From JABSQH01 sp039177505 (lineage in GTDB: Bacteria; Actinomycetota; Acidimicrobiia; Acidimicrobiales; Ilumatobacteraceae), in contig JBCDFR010000004.1 in NCBI GenBank assembly GCA_039177505.1, forward strand, positions 1-64,000: a stretch of 64,000 nucleotides of DNA, read 5' to 3'. Of this stretch, positions 33,645-42,835 are shown one piece after another (positions within the stretch are counted from its first letter, which is position 1; each line of letters starts with the position of its first letter). The position numbers and the translations under genes are program-made. Below the pieces are notes generated by a model. The model was not told where the DNA came from. It was given only the letters and a program-made list of their open reading frames with translations, and made no database searches.

Positions 33645-34538
33645 CTATCGCTGTTGCGAGGGCAGTCCCATCGGGTTGGGAAACGTGATCTCTCCCGTCG
33701 ACGCAATTCGCCGCACGATCGGATCGACATCGGACAACAGCGCCTCGATGCGATCGACGCCGATCGCCTCGTACGGCGCACCGGCGAGCTCGTCGGTTCG
33801 CTGCTCGATTGTCTGGCGCAGCTCGCGGCCAGCGGCCGTCGGTGAGCCGTTTCCATCGAGCAGGCCGCGCTCAGCGAGCCGTGCCGACGCGGCAGCCCAG
33901 TCGTCGAGCGACCATCCGCGACTCTCCAGGTAGAGCGTTGCGGGCACGTTCTCGGTTGCCGCGAACAGCACGTGCGCCGCGCACCCGTCGAGTGCCACCG
34001 ACGTGAGCACGGCAACGTGGCCGTCACCTCGATGCTCGCGCAGCGTGGTAGCGGCCTGCCACAACGCGTCGACCGGATCACGTGGTTCTGCAACCTCCCG
34101 GTTCGCGGCGAACAGGGGTCGCCCCTCGCCACCCGCTCGATCGATCGCCTCGTGCGCAACGGGACGCACGAGCGCGGCCAGTGTCTCGGCGTCTGTGTCG
34201 CCCAGGATTCGGCGGATCGCCTCCGCTGCCGCATTGCTTCGCGCGGCGACGATCGCTGGCGGCTCGGCGAGCGCCCACGCGTCCGGGACCGCGCGACGAA
34301 CGCGGTCGGGGTGGAAGTTGTAGAAGGTCGCTTCGACGACTCCCGGCCCGACCGGCCCCATCGGGGCCGCGCGGCTTGCGAAGTAGCCCATCCAGAAGCC
34401 TTTCAACCCGAGGTGCGTCGAGGCATCCCGACACTCCTGGCTGAAGTAGGCCACCGCATTCACGATCTCCAGCCGGTGCCACACCGCGCGAGCAAGATCC
34501 GCGTTCACGACGTCAATTCTCGCCCGACGTCGTTCCAT
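33645..34538 (-). CDS. SCO6745-like protein
   Basis: This is a roughly 297-residue soluble protein matching the actinobacterial SCO6745 (SalK-like) family. It has the conserved FWMGYFASRAAPMGPVGPGV, the following ATFYNFHPDRVRR and a C-terminal winged-helix-like half (LDDWAAASARLAERGLLDGNG). The family has been described as possibly regulatory, but no activity is established. ATG 34538 is used, and GTG 34508 (VNADLARAVWHRLE) is a good alternative. It diverges from the XRE-cupin regulator, whose operator lies between them. Confidence 0.78.
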   Translation of the reverse strand: MERRRARIDVVNADLARAVWHRLEIVNAVAYFSQECRDASTHLGLKGFWMGYFASRAAPMGPVGPGVVEATFYNFHPDRVRRAVPDAWALAEPPAIVAARSNAAAEAIRRILGDTDAETLAALVRPVAHEAIDRAGGEGRPLFAANREVAEPRDPVDALWQAATTLREHRGDGHVAVLTSVALDGCAAHVLFAATENVPATLYLESRGWSLDDWAAASARLAERGLLDGNGSPTAAGRELRQTIEQRTDELAGAPYEAIGVDRIEALLSDVDPIVRRIASTGEITFPNPMGLPSQQR

Positions 34539-34610
34539 GCTCACAACGCCGTGCGGCGAGGGGCGATCATTCAGCGGGCGCGCAGTCGGACCACGCTGCC
34601 GCCGCACCTC

Positions 34611-34631
34611 TAGTGCACGACACGTGCACTA
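34611..34631. promoter_or_regulatory. 21-bp palindrome, probable XRE operator
   Basis: A perfect 9-bp inverted repeat, TAGTGCACG (34611-34619) and CGTGCACTA (34623-34631), has a 3-bp spacer. It ends 13 bp before the GTG of the XRE-cupin gene. A -10-like TATCAT (34630-34635) touches its right edge. This is a fitting place for autoregulation by that protein. Confidence 0.7.
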
Positions 34632-34644
34632 TCATACACCACTT

Positions 34645-35226
34645 GTGGTATCCGAAGTCGCAACGATCGCTCGTGCGGTCCGGCAACGTCGAGCCGAGTT
34701 CGGGTGGACCCTCGACGAGGCGGCAGAACGGCTCGGTATCAGCCGCCGGCTGCTCGTCCAGCTCGAACAGTCGGACGCCAATCCATCGTTGACGACGCTG
34801 TTGCGTGTCGCCGAGGGATTCGGTGTGGGATTGTCCGACCTGCTCTCGGACGACACCACACCGGCCGGGGTCGTCGGCCACCATCGGGACGCCCACGCCT
34901 TCTGGACCAGTGCGTCCGGTTCGTCGGCGCGCCTCGTCGTATCGCTCGGCGACCACGAGGTGTGGCGGTGGTTGCTCAGCCCAGGCGACCACTACCTCAG
35001 CGATCCACACCGAGCCGGCACGGTCGAGTCGGTAACAGTCGTTCGTGGGCGATTGGTCGTCGCTGTCGATGGCGCAGACGCACTCGTCGTGAGGTCGGGT
35101 GCGTCTGCGCTGTATGCGACCGACGCGGCTCACGAGTACCGCAACGAAGGAACCTCCGTCACCGAGTTCGTGATGCACACATACGAGCCATCACGCCCGC
35201 TGCATCCGATCACAACAGCCCGCTAG
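34645..35226 (+). CDS. XRE-family transcriptional regulator with cupin domain
   Basis: This is a roughly 193-residue regulator. Residues 1-65 form a Cro/CI helix-turn-helix (ARAVRQRRAEFGWTLDEAAE, then GISRRLLVQLEQSDANPSL), and residues 85-185 form a cupin sensor (LSPGDHYLSDPH, VVRGRLVVAVDG, AHEYRNEGT). Such proteins respond to small metabolites, often polyamines or amino acids. The GTG at 34645 sits close behind a -10-like element, consistent with a nearly leaderless transcript, and directly downstream of a strong palindrome. The CsaA-like gene follows 12 bp later in the same orientation, and an operon is likely. Confidence 0.88.
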   Translation: MVSEVATIARAVRQRRAEFGWTLDEAAERLGISRRLLVQLEQSDANPSLTTLLRVAEGFGVGLSDLLSDDTTPAGVVGHHRDAHAFWTSASGSSARLVVSLGDHEVWRWLLSPGDHYLSDPHRAGTVESVTVVRGRLVVAVDGADALVVRSGASALYATDAAHEYRNEGTSVTEFVMHTYEPSRPLHPITTAR

Positions 35227-35238
35227 GAAGGCGCACGA

Positions 35239-35598
35239 ATGACCGACTCACACGCTCCCGTCAAACCGACCGTCGGAATCGAAGTGCTCGACCAACTCGA
35301 CATTCGGGTGGGCACGATCCTGAAGGTCGCCGACATCGAGCGCTCCGACAAACTCGTCGCACTCACGGTCGACTTCGGCGATCACCGGCGCCAGATCGTC
35401 GTAGGCATGAAACAGGAACGCGACGACCCGACCGAGATCGAGGGTATCCAGGCGTTGTTCGTCGTCAACCTCGAGCCACGGAAGATGGCCGGCGAACGCT
35501 CCGAGGGCATGCTTTTCGACATCGGCTACCAGGACAGCATCACGCCCGTGATGGCAACGCCAGAACGTCCGGTGCCCGATGGCGTCCGGGCCGGCTGA
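35239..35598 (+). CDS. csaA: CsaA-like tRNA-binding domain protein
   Basis: This 119-residue protein is a single tRNA-binding OB-fold domain like CsaA or the C-terminus of methionyl-tRNA synthetase. It begins LDQLDIRVGTILKVADIERSD and has VVGMKQERDD, VVNLEPRKMAGERSEGM and a late DSITPVMATPERPVP. CsaA proteins have been linked to chaperone or tRNA binding roles. The gene follows the XRE-cupin regulator by 12 bp. Confidence 0.88.
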   Translation: MTDSHAPVKPTVGIEVLDQLDIRVGTILKVADIERSDKLVALTVDFGDHRRQIVVGMKQERDDPTEIEGIQALFVVNLEPRKMAGERSEGMLFDIGYQDSITPVMATPERPVPDGVRAG

Positions 35599-35688
35599 AC
35601 GCTCCCCCGGCGAAAACCAGAGCTGGCCGGAACAATGGACAGACGTGTGGGGTCGACGACGACCAAGGCCGTGGAGCCGATTCGCACG

Positions 35689-36213
35689 TCAGCGAACCGA
35701 TGGCCGCCCGAGCGCGTCACGAATCAGGTCTGCATGGCCGGAGTGACGCGCCGTTTCGTCGATCATGTGGGCGAGCAACCACCGCAGGTTGACCGGCTTC
35801 TTGTCGAACGAAACGAGTGCCGCACACGTGCCCATCGACGGAGTTGCAGCAGTCGCAGACCGACTTCGCTCGCACGCAGCGCGATACAGCCCGAGCACCT
35901 CGTCGGCGCTGTCGGCGTCGGCGGAGTAGAACGACCACTCGCGCACTTCACCGGTGTCAACCGAGCACCACGGGTCGCCGAGTTCGAGACCGAGCAGCTT
36001 GTGTTGGAACCATCGATCCTCAGCGAAGGCCAAGTGCTTGACCAGCCGTCCGATACTCAGGTTCGTCGCCGCCAGCGGACGGGCGTGGAGTTCCTCGGAT
36101 GTGAGATCGGCAGCCTGTGCGATGACGGCGCGCCGTTCTTCGTCGAGACGCTCGGTCAACCCGACCCGCTCTGACAGGGGCTGCAACTCGGCGAATTGCC
36201 GGTCGGTGCTCAC
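35689..36213 (-). CDS. DinB/DUF664 family protein
   Basis: This 174-residue four-helix DinB-like protein contains SIGRLVKHLAFAEDRWFQH and LRWLLAHMIDETARHSGHADLIRDAL, giving the three metal-binding His positions typical of the fold. Actinobacterial members are often mycothiol-dependent or of unknown role. GTG 36213 gives the family start. The FkbM gene lies upstream in the same orientation. Confidence 0.88.
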   Translation of the reverse strand: MSTDRQFAELQPLSERVGLTERLDEERRAVIAQAADLTSEELHARPLAATNLSIGRLVKHLAFAEDRWFQHKLLGLELGDPWCSVDTGEVREWSFYSADADSADEVLGLYRAACERSRSATAATPSMGTCAALVSFDKKPVNLRWLLAHMIDETARHSGHADLIRDALGRPSVR

Positions 36214-36267
36214 CCCGCAAGTCTCGCGCCTGCTCGTCCACCGAGCGGTCGACCCGTCCAAGCACGC

Positions 36268-37029
36268 TCACGCGCCTAGGTCGGACCTCACCGCTCGGAC
36301 GACTCGAATTCTGGGGTCGGACTGGTCGGCCCACTCATCGAGGTGTGGCGGCAGAAACTCCCGGATACTCATCTGTGTCTTGGACATCTCGAATCCCGCC
36401 GACTCGAGGGTGTGCAGCACTTCCCGGTACTCGTCGTCGGAGTTGAGGGATCGGGTCTGGTGGAACTGGACATAGAGCTGTCGAACCAACTCGAGCCGAC
36501 CGGTTCGGGACAGGTCGCGTACCACTTGGAGCTCGGCGCCTTCGATGTTGAGCTTGAGGAAGTCGACCGGCTGGTCGATGTGGTCGGAGAGGCGAGCGAC
36601 GTTCACGGTGCGCGTCGTCGTGTACCCCCGGTCGCCCCACGCTTGGAGCAGCGAGCTGCCCTGACTGTCTGGGCGCTGGCCATCGAATTCGCCGAACAGG
36701 TCGCCGTCACCCGAGTAGTCAGACACCGCGGCCTCGACCAACCGGACGCGCTCGAGTGCTCGTAACTCGATGTTCATGCGGAAGACCTCAGCGCTCGTCG
36801 GATCCGGCTCGAACGCGAGCACCGACGCCTGCGGGTAACGCTTCAGGAAGAAGATCGTCGCCACTCCGTAGTGGGCACCGCAGTCGATGATGTTCGGCGC
36901 CGGCGCGTCGGTGGAGAAGTCATACTCGCGGTCGACGAACACCTGCTCATAGACGTGTTCGATCGAAGCGCGGGTACACGCGAAGAACTCCTCACCCCCA
37001 ACCGAGTATCGCTCGATGGTCGCCGTCAT
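36268..37029 (-). CDS. FkbM-family methyltransferase
   Basis: This 253-residue protein has the FkbM domain layout: IIDCGAHYGVATIFFLKR (SAM loop), VLAFEPDPTSAEVFRMNIEL and VDFLKLNIEGAELQVVRDL. These enzymes O-methylate sugars, lipids or secondary metabolites. Start ATG 37029. The downstream DinB-like gene is on the same strand, 54 bp away. A glycan or natural-product substrate is possible but unsupported. Confidence 0.88.
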   Translation of the reverse strand: MTATIERYSVGGEEFFACTRASIEHVYEQVFVDREYDFSTDAPAPNIIDCGAHYGVATIFFLKRYPQASVLAFEPDPTSAEVFRMNIELRALERVRLVEAAVSDYSGDGDLFGEFDGQRPDSQGSSLLQAWGDRGYTTTRTVNVARLSDHIDQPVDFLKLNIEGAELQVVRDLSRTGRLELVRQLYVQFHQTRSLNSDDEYREVLHTLESAGFEMSKTQMSIREFLPPHLDEWADQSDPRIRVVRAVRSDLGA

Positions 37030-37195
37030 CGGATCAGATCGTGGACGATCAAGAGGCACTCACACAGATGAGGATTCGGTTGACTCGTGCGTTGTCTCCA
37101 TCCCACGAGTACTCCGCAGTGACGAACCGGCTGGGTGGAGAACAGATGCGAGTTGTCGTTGTCGGCCATCGTCTCCGGCCAGGACCATGCTCCGT

Positions 37196-38410
37196 TCACG
37201 CAGTCGCTGTGTCATCCACCATCACATCGTGAACGAGCTCTTCGATCTCCTTCTGCAAGTCGAGACCGGTCCGTGCGTCTTCCTCGATGACGAGATACAC
37301 GCCGTACCCCGCGTCGAGGTCGAGCCACGGCACCGAGCCGTACGCACCGAGGTCCGACAACCGGTTCGTGTTGCGGTCGTGCCGCCAACCGAAGCCGTAC
37401 CCAGCCTCGGGACGATCCGCATCGCCATCCCACACCTCTGCGGCACGGTCGGCGTGCATGATCTCCAACGACTCAGCCGAGAGCACCTGGCCATTCGGGC
37501 AGGCGCCACCGTTGAGATGGAGTTGCAGGAGCGTGGCGTAGTCGGGAACCGTCAGATACGCGCCACCTTCCAACTGAGGGTTGTTCGTCGGAGCAAGCAT
37601 CGCCAGATCACCGTCGAAAGCACGCGGATAGTCAAACCCTTCGGCGCCGAGCGTGGCCCAATGGTTGTTGTATCCGAAGCTGTCGTCCAGGCCGCAGGGG
37701 TCGCGGTACACCTCCTGTATGAGCTCCTCCCAGCTCTTGTCCGACACGAACTCGGCCACCGCTCCGGCCACCTGCCACTGCGCTCCGCCGTACCGGTACT
37801 CGGTGTCGGGCGCGATCACATCGGCGTCGTCATCGGGCGTCGTTGCAATGATCCGACCGCACTCCTCAAGGTCGTCACCGAGGAACTGGCAAAGGTACGG
37901 CTCATACAACGGGTTGGGTTCGAGGCCGACGAGTCCGGAGGTGTTCGAGACCATTTGCGCCACCGTGAAATCGGGAACGTCCGGCCCCCAGGCATCACCC
38001 ACGATGTCCGCGAGCGGTGCGTCCACGTCGAGCAGGCCCTGCTCTTGGAGCGCCAGCATCACGCCAGCGCTGAGCTGTTTACTCGACGATGCCACGAACG
38101 ACACACGATCCGCGTCGAATTCGCCCCAGTACTCCTCGTGTACCACACCATCGGCATCGACCACCGCCAGGCCCGCACCATTGAGGCCCCGTTCCTCGAC
38201 AAAGTCGGCGACGACTGCGTCGATCTCGGAGAAATCCGGACCGTCGATCTCAGTGCTCGACGGATCATCGGCGGTCTCGGCCTCGATCGCAACGTCGGGC
38301 CCGACATCCTCAACGCCGTTCGAGGTGGCCTGCCCGGAGTCGTTTCCTGCACAGCCCGCAGCGACCAAGACCGCGGCGGCCGCACCCGCCACAAAACGCG
38401 TTGTATTCAT
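37196..38410 (-). CDS. Serine hydrolase lipoprotein (beta-lactamase/penicillin-binding-like)
   Basis: This 404-residue exported protein has the lipobox VAAGC (Cys near residue 20) followed by an acidic linker. The enzyme domain shows the SxxK nucleophile SSSKQ, a mid-chain YRYGGAQWQVAG in place of the usual Y-x-N, and the late GYGFGWRHD and LGAYGSVPW segment. This matches beta-lactamase class C-related (family S12) hydrolases and esterases. Drug resistance cannot be claimed from this. It is surface-anchored. ATG 38410 is used. Confidence 0.87.
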   Translation of the reverse strand: MNTTRFVAGAAAAVLVAAGCAGNDSGQATSNGVEDVGPDVAIEAETADDPSSTEIDGPDFSEIDAVVADFVEERGLNGAGLAVVDADGVVHEEYWGEFDADRVSFVASSSKQLSAGVMLALQEQGLLDVDAPLADIVGDAWGPDVPDFTVAQMVSNTSGLVGLEPNPLYEPYLCQFLGDDLEECGRIIATTPDDDADVIAPDTEYRYGGAQWQVAGAVAEFVSDKSWEELIQEVYRDPCGLDDSFGYNNHWATLGAEGFDYPRAFDGDLAMLAPTNNPQLEGGAYLTVPDYATLLQLHLNGGACPNGQVLSAESLEIMHADRAAEVWDGDADRPEAGYGFGWRHDRNTNRLSDLGAYGSVPWLDLDAGYGVYLVIEEDARTGLDLQKEIEELVHDVMVDDTATA

Positions 38411-38533
38411 GTGTCCTTCCCGACGTTCACGTGTCCGCCAATCCTGCAACCCACGACCTGAGCACCGCCTGAACTGACCCTGTTCCGACGTCGAACTGCG
38501 CTGACCCGTTCTCGGCCCGGACGGCGTGCCGCC

Positions 38534-39400
38534 TCAGGCCTCCGGTGCTGACCCGAGCGTGTTGTCCCGCACAGGAGCCTGCGCCACGATCGCCCCGGCC
38601 GGCGCGTCGTCTTTGAGTTCTACTCCAGTGAGCTGCCGGCGCCGCGCCTCTCGGAGCAGGTAGTGAGACTTGACCGCCGCCTCGGCGTAGCTCATTCCAC
38701 CCTGACGAACGTTCGAGATGCAGTTGCGTTCGCTGTCTTGACGGCCGCCCTGTTGTGCGCTGCGCGGCGCCCAGGTGAGATACAGCCCCAGGCTGTCCGG
38801 TGCGGACAGCCCTGGGCGCTCGCCGATCAACACCAACACCATGCGTGCGCCCAACGTCGCCGCGACCTCGTCGCCGACCGCCACCCGGCCCTGCTCGACG
38901 ATGCTCAACGGCGCAAGGCGCCACGATTCACCTGCCAGCAGTGGCAGTAACGCCGCCAAGAAAGGTGGGGCGTGACGATCGATCGCGGTGGCACTGAGAC
39001 CATCGGCGATCACCAGCGCGAGATCGCTTGGCCCGCGCTGATCCTCCAACTGCGAACGCGAGGCGCCATCGAGACGGCGGCCGAGGTCCGGTCGGCGCAG
39101 GTAGTGGGCGCGATCGCTGGCCTGGCTGTGCAGCCACAGGCGCGGCAGACCGAACGGTGCGAGAGCGTTGTCCAGCCGTGTCCGGTCGAGCTGGGCGTGA
39201 ACGGCATCCCGGGCGCGGGCGTGGTCGAGCTGGAACTGCAGTTGGGCCGCGGTGGTCTGGCTGTGACCGACGCGCCCCTGTCCGATCCGAGCAGCGGTGA
39301 AGCGACGTAGACCGACCCACGGGTCGGCGGGCGCCTCACCGGTCGGCGAACCATCGGTACTCGGCGGGCCGTTGTCTTCGGGGACGGATGGCGTTGTCAC
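38534..39400 (-). CDS. eutC: Ethanolamine ammonia-lyase small subunit
   Basis: This 288-residue EutC carries the typical GLRRFTAARIGQGRVGHSQ near the N-terminus, the RPDLGRRLD motif, LVIADGLSATAIDRHA and LIGERPGLSAPDSLGLYLTW. With EutB it forms the adenosylcobalamin-dependent lyase that turns ethanolamine to acetaldehyde and ammonia. Its GTG overlaps the EutB stop (GTGA), so the subunits are translationally coupled. No carboxysome-like shell genes or EutA reactivase are in the window. Confidence 0.95.
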   Translation of the reverse strand: MTTPSVPEDNGPPSTDGSPTGEAPADPWVGLRRFTAARIGQGRVGHSQTTAAQLQFQLDHARARDAVHAQLDRTRLDNALAPFGLPRLWLHSQASDRAHYLRRPDLGRRLDGASRSQLEDQRGPSDLALVIADGLSATAIDRHAPPFLAALLPLLAGESWRLAPLSIVEQGRVAVGDEVAATLGARMVLVLIGERPGLSAPDSLGLYLTWAPRSAQQGGRQDSERNCISNVRQGGMSYAEAAVKSHYLLREARRRQLTGVELKDDAPAGAIVAQAPVRDNTLGSAPEA

Positions 39401-40749
39401 GTGCGCGCATCCAACTGCTTCAGCGTCTGCCGGAACGGCGCCGGCAAACCGCTCATCAACTCACCGTTGACGCCGAGGATGCCCACGCGGATCAGCCACT
39501 CCTCGAACTCCGGTGCCGGCCGTTTGTTCAGCGCGTTGCGCAGGTAGTGGGCGTCGTGAAAGGAGGTGGTTTGGTATCCCAACATGATGTCGTCGGCGCC
39601 GGGCACACCCATCACGAAGTTGCAGCCGGCCACGCCGAGCAGCGTCAGCAGGGAGTCCATGTCGTCCTGATCGGCCTCGGCGTGGTTGGTGTAACACACG
39701 TCGACCCCCATCGGGAGGCCGAGCAGCTTGCCGCAGAAGTGATCCTCCAACCCCGCCCGAGTGATCTGCTTACCGTCGAACAGATACTCCGGACCGATGA
39801 AACCAACAACCGAGTTCACCAGTAGGGGGTCGAACGCGCGGGCGACGGCATACGCCCGCGCCTCCATGGTCTGCTGATCCACGCCGTGGTGGGCATCCGC
39901 CGAGAGCGCGCTGCCTTGTCCGGTCTCGAAGTACATGACATTGTCGCCGGTGGTGCCTCGATCGAGGGACAGGGCGGCGTCTCGGGATTCAGCCAGGAGC
40001 CCGAGCGTGATGCCGAAACCGTCGTTGGCTCGCTGACTACCGGCAATGGACTGAAAAACCAGATCGACGGGTGCGCCCTGCTCGATCAGTTGCAGCGTGG
40101 TGGTGACGTGGGTCAGAACGCAAGACTGGGTGGGGATCTGATGCTGCTCGATTACCTCGTCGAGCAGGGTCAGCAGTTGTTGGCACTGTGCGGGGTTGTC
40201 GCTGGCAGGGTTGATTCCGATCACTGCATCGCCGCTGGCGTAGAGCAGACCATCGAGCACGCTGGCAGCGATACCGGTGAGGTCATCTGTCGGGTGGTTG
40301 GGCTGCAAGCGAGTGGCGAAACGCCCGGGCAGGCCCAAGGTGTCGCGAAACGCGGTCACTACGTGGCACCGGGCGGCGACGGCAATGAGGTCCTGGTTGC
40401 GCATCAGCTTGCTGACCGCCGCGACCATCTCCGGGGTCAGGCCGGGCCCGACGGTAGCCAGCTGAGCCTGGTCGGCTTGCAGCAGCCACTGGCGTAGACC
40501 GCCGACGGTGAGATGGCGAATCGGGGCGAAGGCCGTCTCGTCATGGCTGTCGATGATCAAGCGGGTGACCTCATCGGTCTCGTAGGGGATCAACGCTTCG
40601 CTGAGGAACCGCGTCAGGGGAACATCGGCCAGGGCCATCTGGGCACGCACGCGCTGCTCGGCGCTGATCGCAGCGATCCCGGCGAGCTGGTCGCCGCTAC
40701 GCAGCGGACTGGCATGGGCCAGCAGAGTCTTCAGAGAGGGTTTCGCCAT
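39397..40749 (-). CDS. eutB: Ethanolamine ammonia-lyase large subunit
   Basis: This 450-residue EutB catalytic subunit matches the family length. TVGPGLTPEMVAAVSKLMRN, RLQPNHPTDD, SGDAVIGINPASDN, NDGFGITLGLL and NVMYFETGQGSALSADAHHG are all conserved. It binds adenosylcobalamin and ethanolamine. ATG 40749 is used because the frame upstream is not family-like. The 148-bp leader upstream shows no cobalamin riboswitch that I can recognise. With EutC it makes a minimal two-gene unit for using ethanolamine as nitrogen source. Confidence 0.96.
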   Translation of the reverse strand: MAKPSLKTLLAHASPLRSGDQLAGIAAISAEQRVRAQMALADVPLTRFLSEALIPYETDEVTRLIIDSHDETAFAPIRHLTVGGLRQWLLQADQAQLATVGPGLTPEMVAAVSKLMRNQDLIAVAARCHVVTAFRDTLGLPGRFATRLQPNHPTDDLTGIAASVLDGLLYASGDAVIGINPASDNPAQCQQLLTLLDEVIEQHQIPTQSCVLTHVTTTLQLIEQGAPVDLVFQSIAGSQRANDGFGITLGLLAESRDAALSLDRGTTGDNVMYFETGQGSALSADAHHGVDQQTMEARAYAVARAFDPLLVNSVVGFIGPEYLFDGKQITRAGLEDHFCGKLLGLPMGVDVCYTNHAEADQDDMDSLLTLLGVAGCNFVMGVPGADDIMLGYQTTSFHDAHYLRNALNKRPAPEFEEWLIRVGILGVNGELMSGLPAPFRQTLKQLDART

Positions 40750-40897
40750 GCTGGGATTCCGTGTTGGTCGACGGGCTCCATCTCTAGCAGGCCCCTCGTC
40801 GACGATTAGCGACGAGGTCGTCGTCATCGGAGACGGCGACGGCGACGGCGACGTCGCTCGCCGGGCTGTCGTGGTCGACGCGACTTCACCGACGCGC

Positions 40898-42103
40898 TCA
40901 TGCTCCAGCCGGTCGCTGTTCGGCGATGCGCTCTTTCACTTGCTGGATGCGCTCGTACGACTCGTCGATGCGTGCCATTGGAATGGTCCCGTCATCGACC
41001 AATCGGATGATCGTCTCGACCGCCCGGCGATGCACGTGCTGGTCGTACTCGTCGATGTTGTTGCTGATGATCAACATGTCGACACCAGCCAGAATCGTGC
41101 GTTCGACAGCCTCGTCGAATCCGAACTCCTGGGTGATTGCGCCCATTTGCATGTCGTCGGACAAGACCAGACCGTCGAAGCCGAGTTCGTCGCGCAGCAT
41201 TCCTTGGATGGTCAATTCTGACAGCGTGGCCGGAACGTCGGGATCGATGTCCTGGTTGACGATGTGTGCTGTCATCACCGAGTCGGCGAGGCCCGCGTCG
41301 ATCAACTCGGCGAATGGCTCCAGCTCGATGCCGGTCCACGTCTCCGTGACGTCGACGAATCCATGATGTGAGTCCTCCGTCGAGCTGCCGTGGCCAGGGA
41401 AGTGCTTCAGCGAGGTGAGCACGCCGTTGGCATGGTGCGCCTCGATGAACGCTGTCGCCTGTTCGACGACCGTCGTGGGGTCCGCGCCGAAGCTCCTGCC
41501 GATGCCACCGATGACCGGGTTGTCCGGGTTGACATTCAAGTCGACGACAGGAGCAAGGTTCATGTCGATGCCCATCGAGGCCAACGTCTCGGCCAGCTGT
41601 CCAGCCGCCTCACTGGTCGCCATAGGGTCGTCGAGCGCCGCCAAGTCCTCGGCGGATTCGGTGGGCGGAAACCCGCGGTCTGGCTTCAGTCGGGCGACGC
41701 TGCCGCCCTCTTGGTCCACCGCGATGAGGAGCGGCGTCGGGGCAAGATCCTGTAGCTGCGACACGAGGGCCTCGACCTGTTCGGGAGAGTCGATGTTGCG
41801 CCCCAGTGACTGGCTCGGCACGTCGTAGTCGAACAGAACGGCGCCCCCGAGGTTCAGGTCCTGCAGCTCTCGAGCGAAATGGTCATCTTCATCGAGGGTG
41901 AGCCCGCGGAAGCCGGCCATCACCATCTGCCCTGCCTTGTCGGCGAGGGTCGGCTCGGCGCCGGTCGACTCACCCGTCGGTTCGCTCGTCGAGCCGCTAC
42001 CACCCACCGCATCGTTGGCGGCGCCGCACGCCGCCAGCACCAACGCGATCGTCACGATGGCCGACGTCCTGGCTGCCGATCGCACCGTTCCATCCGACGT
42101 CAC
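40898..42103 (-). CDS. Glycoside hydrolase family 3 lipoprotein (NagZ-like)
   Basis: This is a roughly 401-residue exported GH3 enzyme. A hydrophobic N-terminus with LVLAAC gives a lipobox. The catalytic domain shows LLIAVDQEGGSVARL, NLAPVVDLNVNPDNP, the NagZ signature KHFPGHGSS and the nucleophile VLSDDM. Beta-N-acetylhexosaminidases of this kind trim N-acetylglucosamine from muropeptides or glycans, and the lipid anchor places it outside the membrane. GTG 42103 and 42088 are possible starts. It diverges from the GNAT gene. Confidence 0.9.
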   Translation of the reverse strand: MTSDGTVRSAARTSAIVTIALVLAACGAANDAVGGSGSTSEPTGESTGAEPTLADKAGQMVMAGFRGLTLDEDDHFARELQDLNLGGAVLFDYDVPSQSLGRNIDSPEQVEALVSQLQDLAPTPLLIAVDQEGGSVARLKPDRGFPPTESAEDLAALDDPMATSEAAGQLAETLASMGIDMNLAPVVDLNVNPDNPVIGGIGRSFGADPTTVVEQATAFIEAHHANGVLTSLKHFPGHGSSTEDSHHGFVDVTETWTGIELEPFAELIDAGLADSVMTAHIVNQDIDPDVPATLSELTIQGMLRDELGFDGLVLSDDMQMGAITQEFGFDEAVERTILAGVDMLIISNNIDEYDQHVHRRAVETIIRLVDDGTIPMARIDESYERIQQVKERIAEQRPAGA

Positions 42104-42217
42104 ACGACTTGTGCGCAACCTTTGTACTGACCGAAATCTCGGGGTGACCGGAAAGGGGCGTGCGACCGCTCCTGTCTGCTCACGGCGCCACCGACCGGGT
42201 CCCGTAGGTTGCAGGTC

Positions 42218-42790
42218 ATGTTGCCACCAGCGCCGACGGCGATGCACACCGACCGACTCGTGCTCCGTCGCTGGCGCGCAACGGACCGTGCGCTGTTCGC
42301 ATCGCTGAACGCAGATCCAGCGGTAATGGAGTTCATGCCGAAGCGGTTGACACGGACCGAAAGCGACACGCTCATCGAGCGCATCTCGACGTCGTTCGAA
42401 CAGCGGGCCTACGGGTTGTGGGCGGTCGAGGTCGCGGACTCGCGGGAGTTCATCGGATTCACAGGACTCAACATCGCCCTCTTCGAGGCCCCATTCACTC
42501 CAGCGGTCGAGGTGGGATGGAGACTCGCCCGCTCCGCATGGGGCCACGGATACGCGACCGAGGCAGCACACGCCGCGCTCGATGACGGGTTCAGCCGACT
42601 CGGTCTGGAGGAGATCGTTTCGTTCACGTCCGCGCTCAACGAACGGTCGGCTGCCGTCATGGAACGGCTCGGTATGGAGCGCGACACCGCAGGAGACTTC
42701 GACCATCCGGCGCTGCCGGTCGGCGACCCGCTGCGCCCCCATGTGCTCTACCGACTACCGCGACGGGGCGCCGCATCACTCGAGCCGTAG
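42218..42790 (+). CDS. RimJ/RimL-type GNAT acetyltransferase
   Basis: This 190-residue acetyltransferase has the RimJ/L pattern TDRLVLRRWRATDRALFASL, PAVEVGWRLARSAWGHGYATEAA (acetyl-CoA loop) and FTSALNERSAAVMERLGM. Such enzymes acetylate protein N-termini, amino acids or antibiotics. The target is unknown. The ATG at 42218 is followed by the WS/DGAT gene 45 bp downstream on the same strand. Confidence 0.88.
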   Translation: MLPPAPTAMHTDRLVLRRWRATDRALFASLNADPAVMEFMPKRLTRTESDTLIERISTSFEQRAYGLWAVEVADSREFIGFTGLNIALFEAPFTPAVEVGWRLARSAWGHGYATEAAHAALDDGFSRLGLEEIVSFTSALNERSAAVMERLGMERDTAGDFDHPALPVGDPLRPHVLYRLPRRGAASLEP

Positions 42791-42835
42791 GCCGCTCGAA
42801 TACGTCGCCACTCCTCGCTACTGTTCGGATCTCCG

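Noticed and set aside
37016..38461. A 481-codon frame opposite the serine hydrolase
   Set aside because: The minus-strand protein has a lipobox and catalytic motifs, while the plus-strand translation has none and unlikely composition.
40830..40851. GACGGC tandem run upstream of eutB as a regulatory repeat
   Set aside because: It is only about three short copies of a common codon-pair-like motif in a high-GC sequence.
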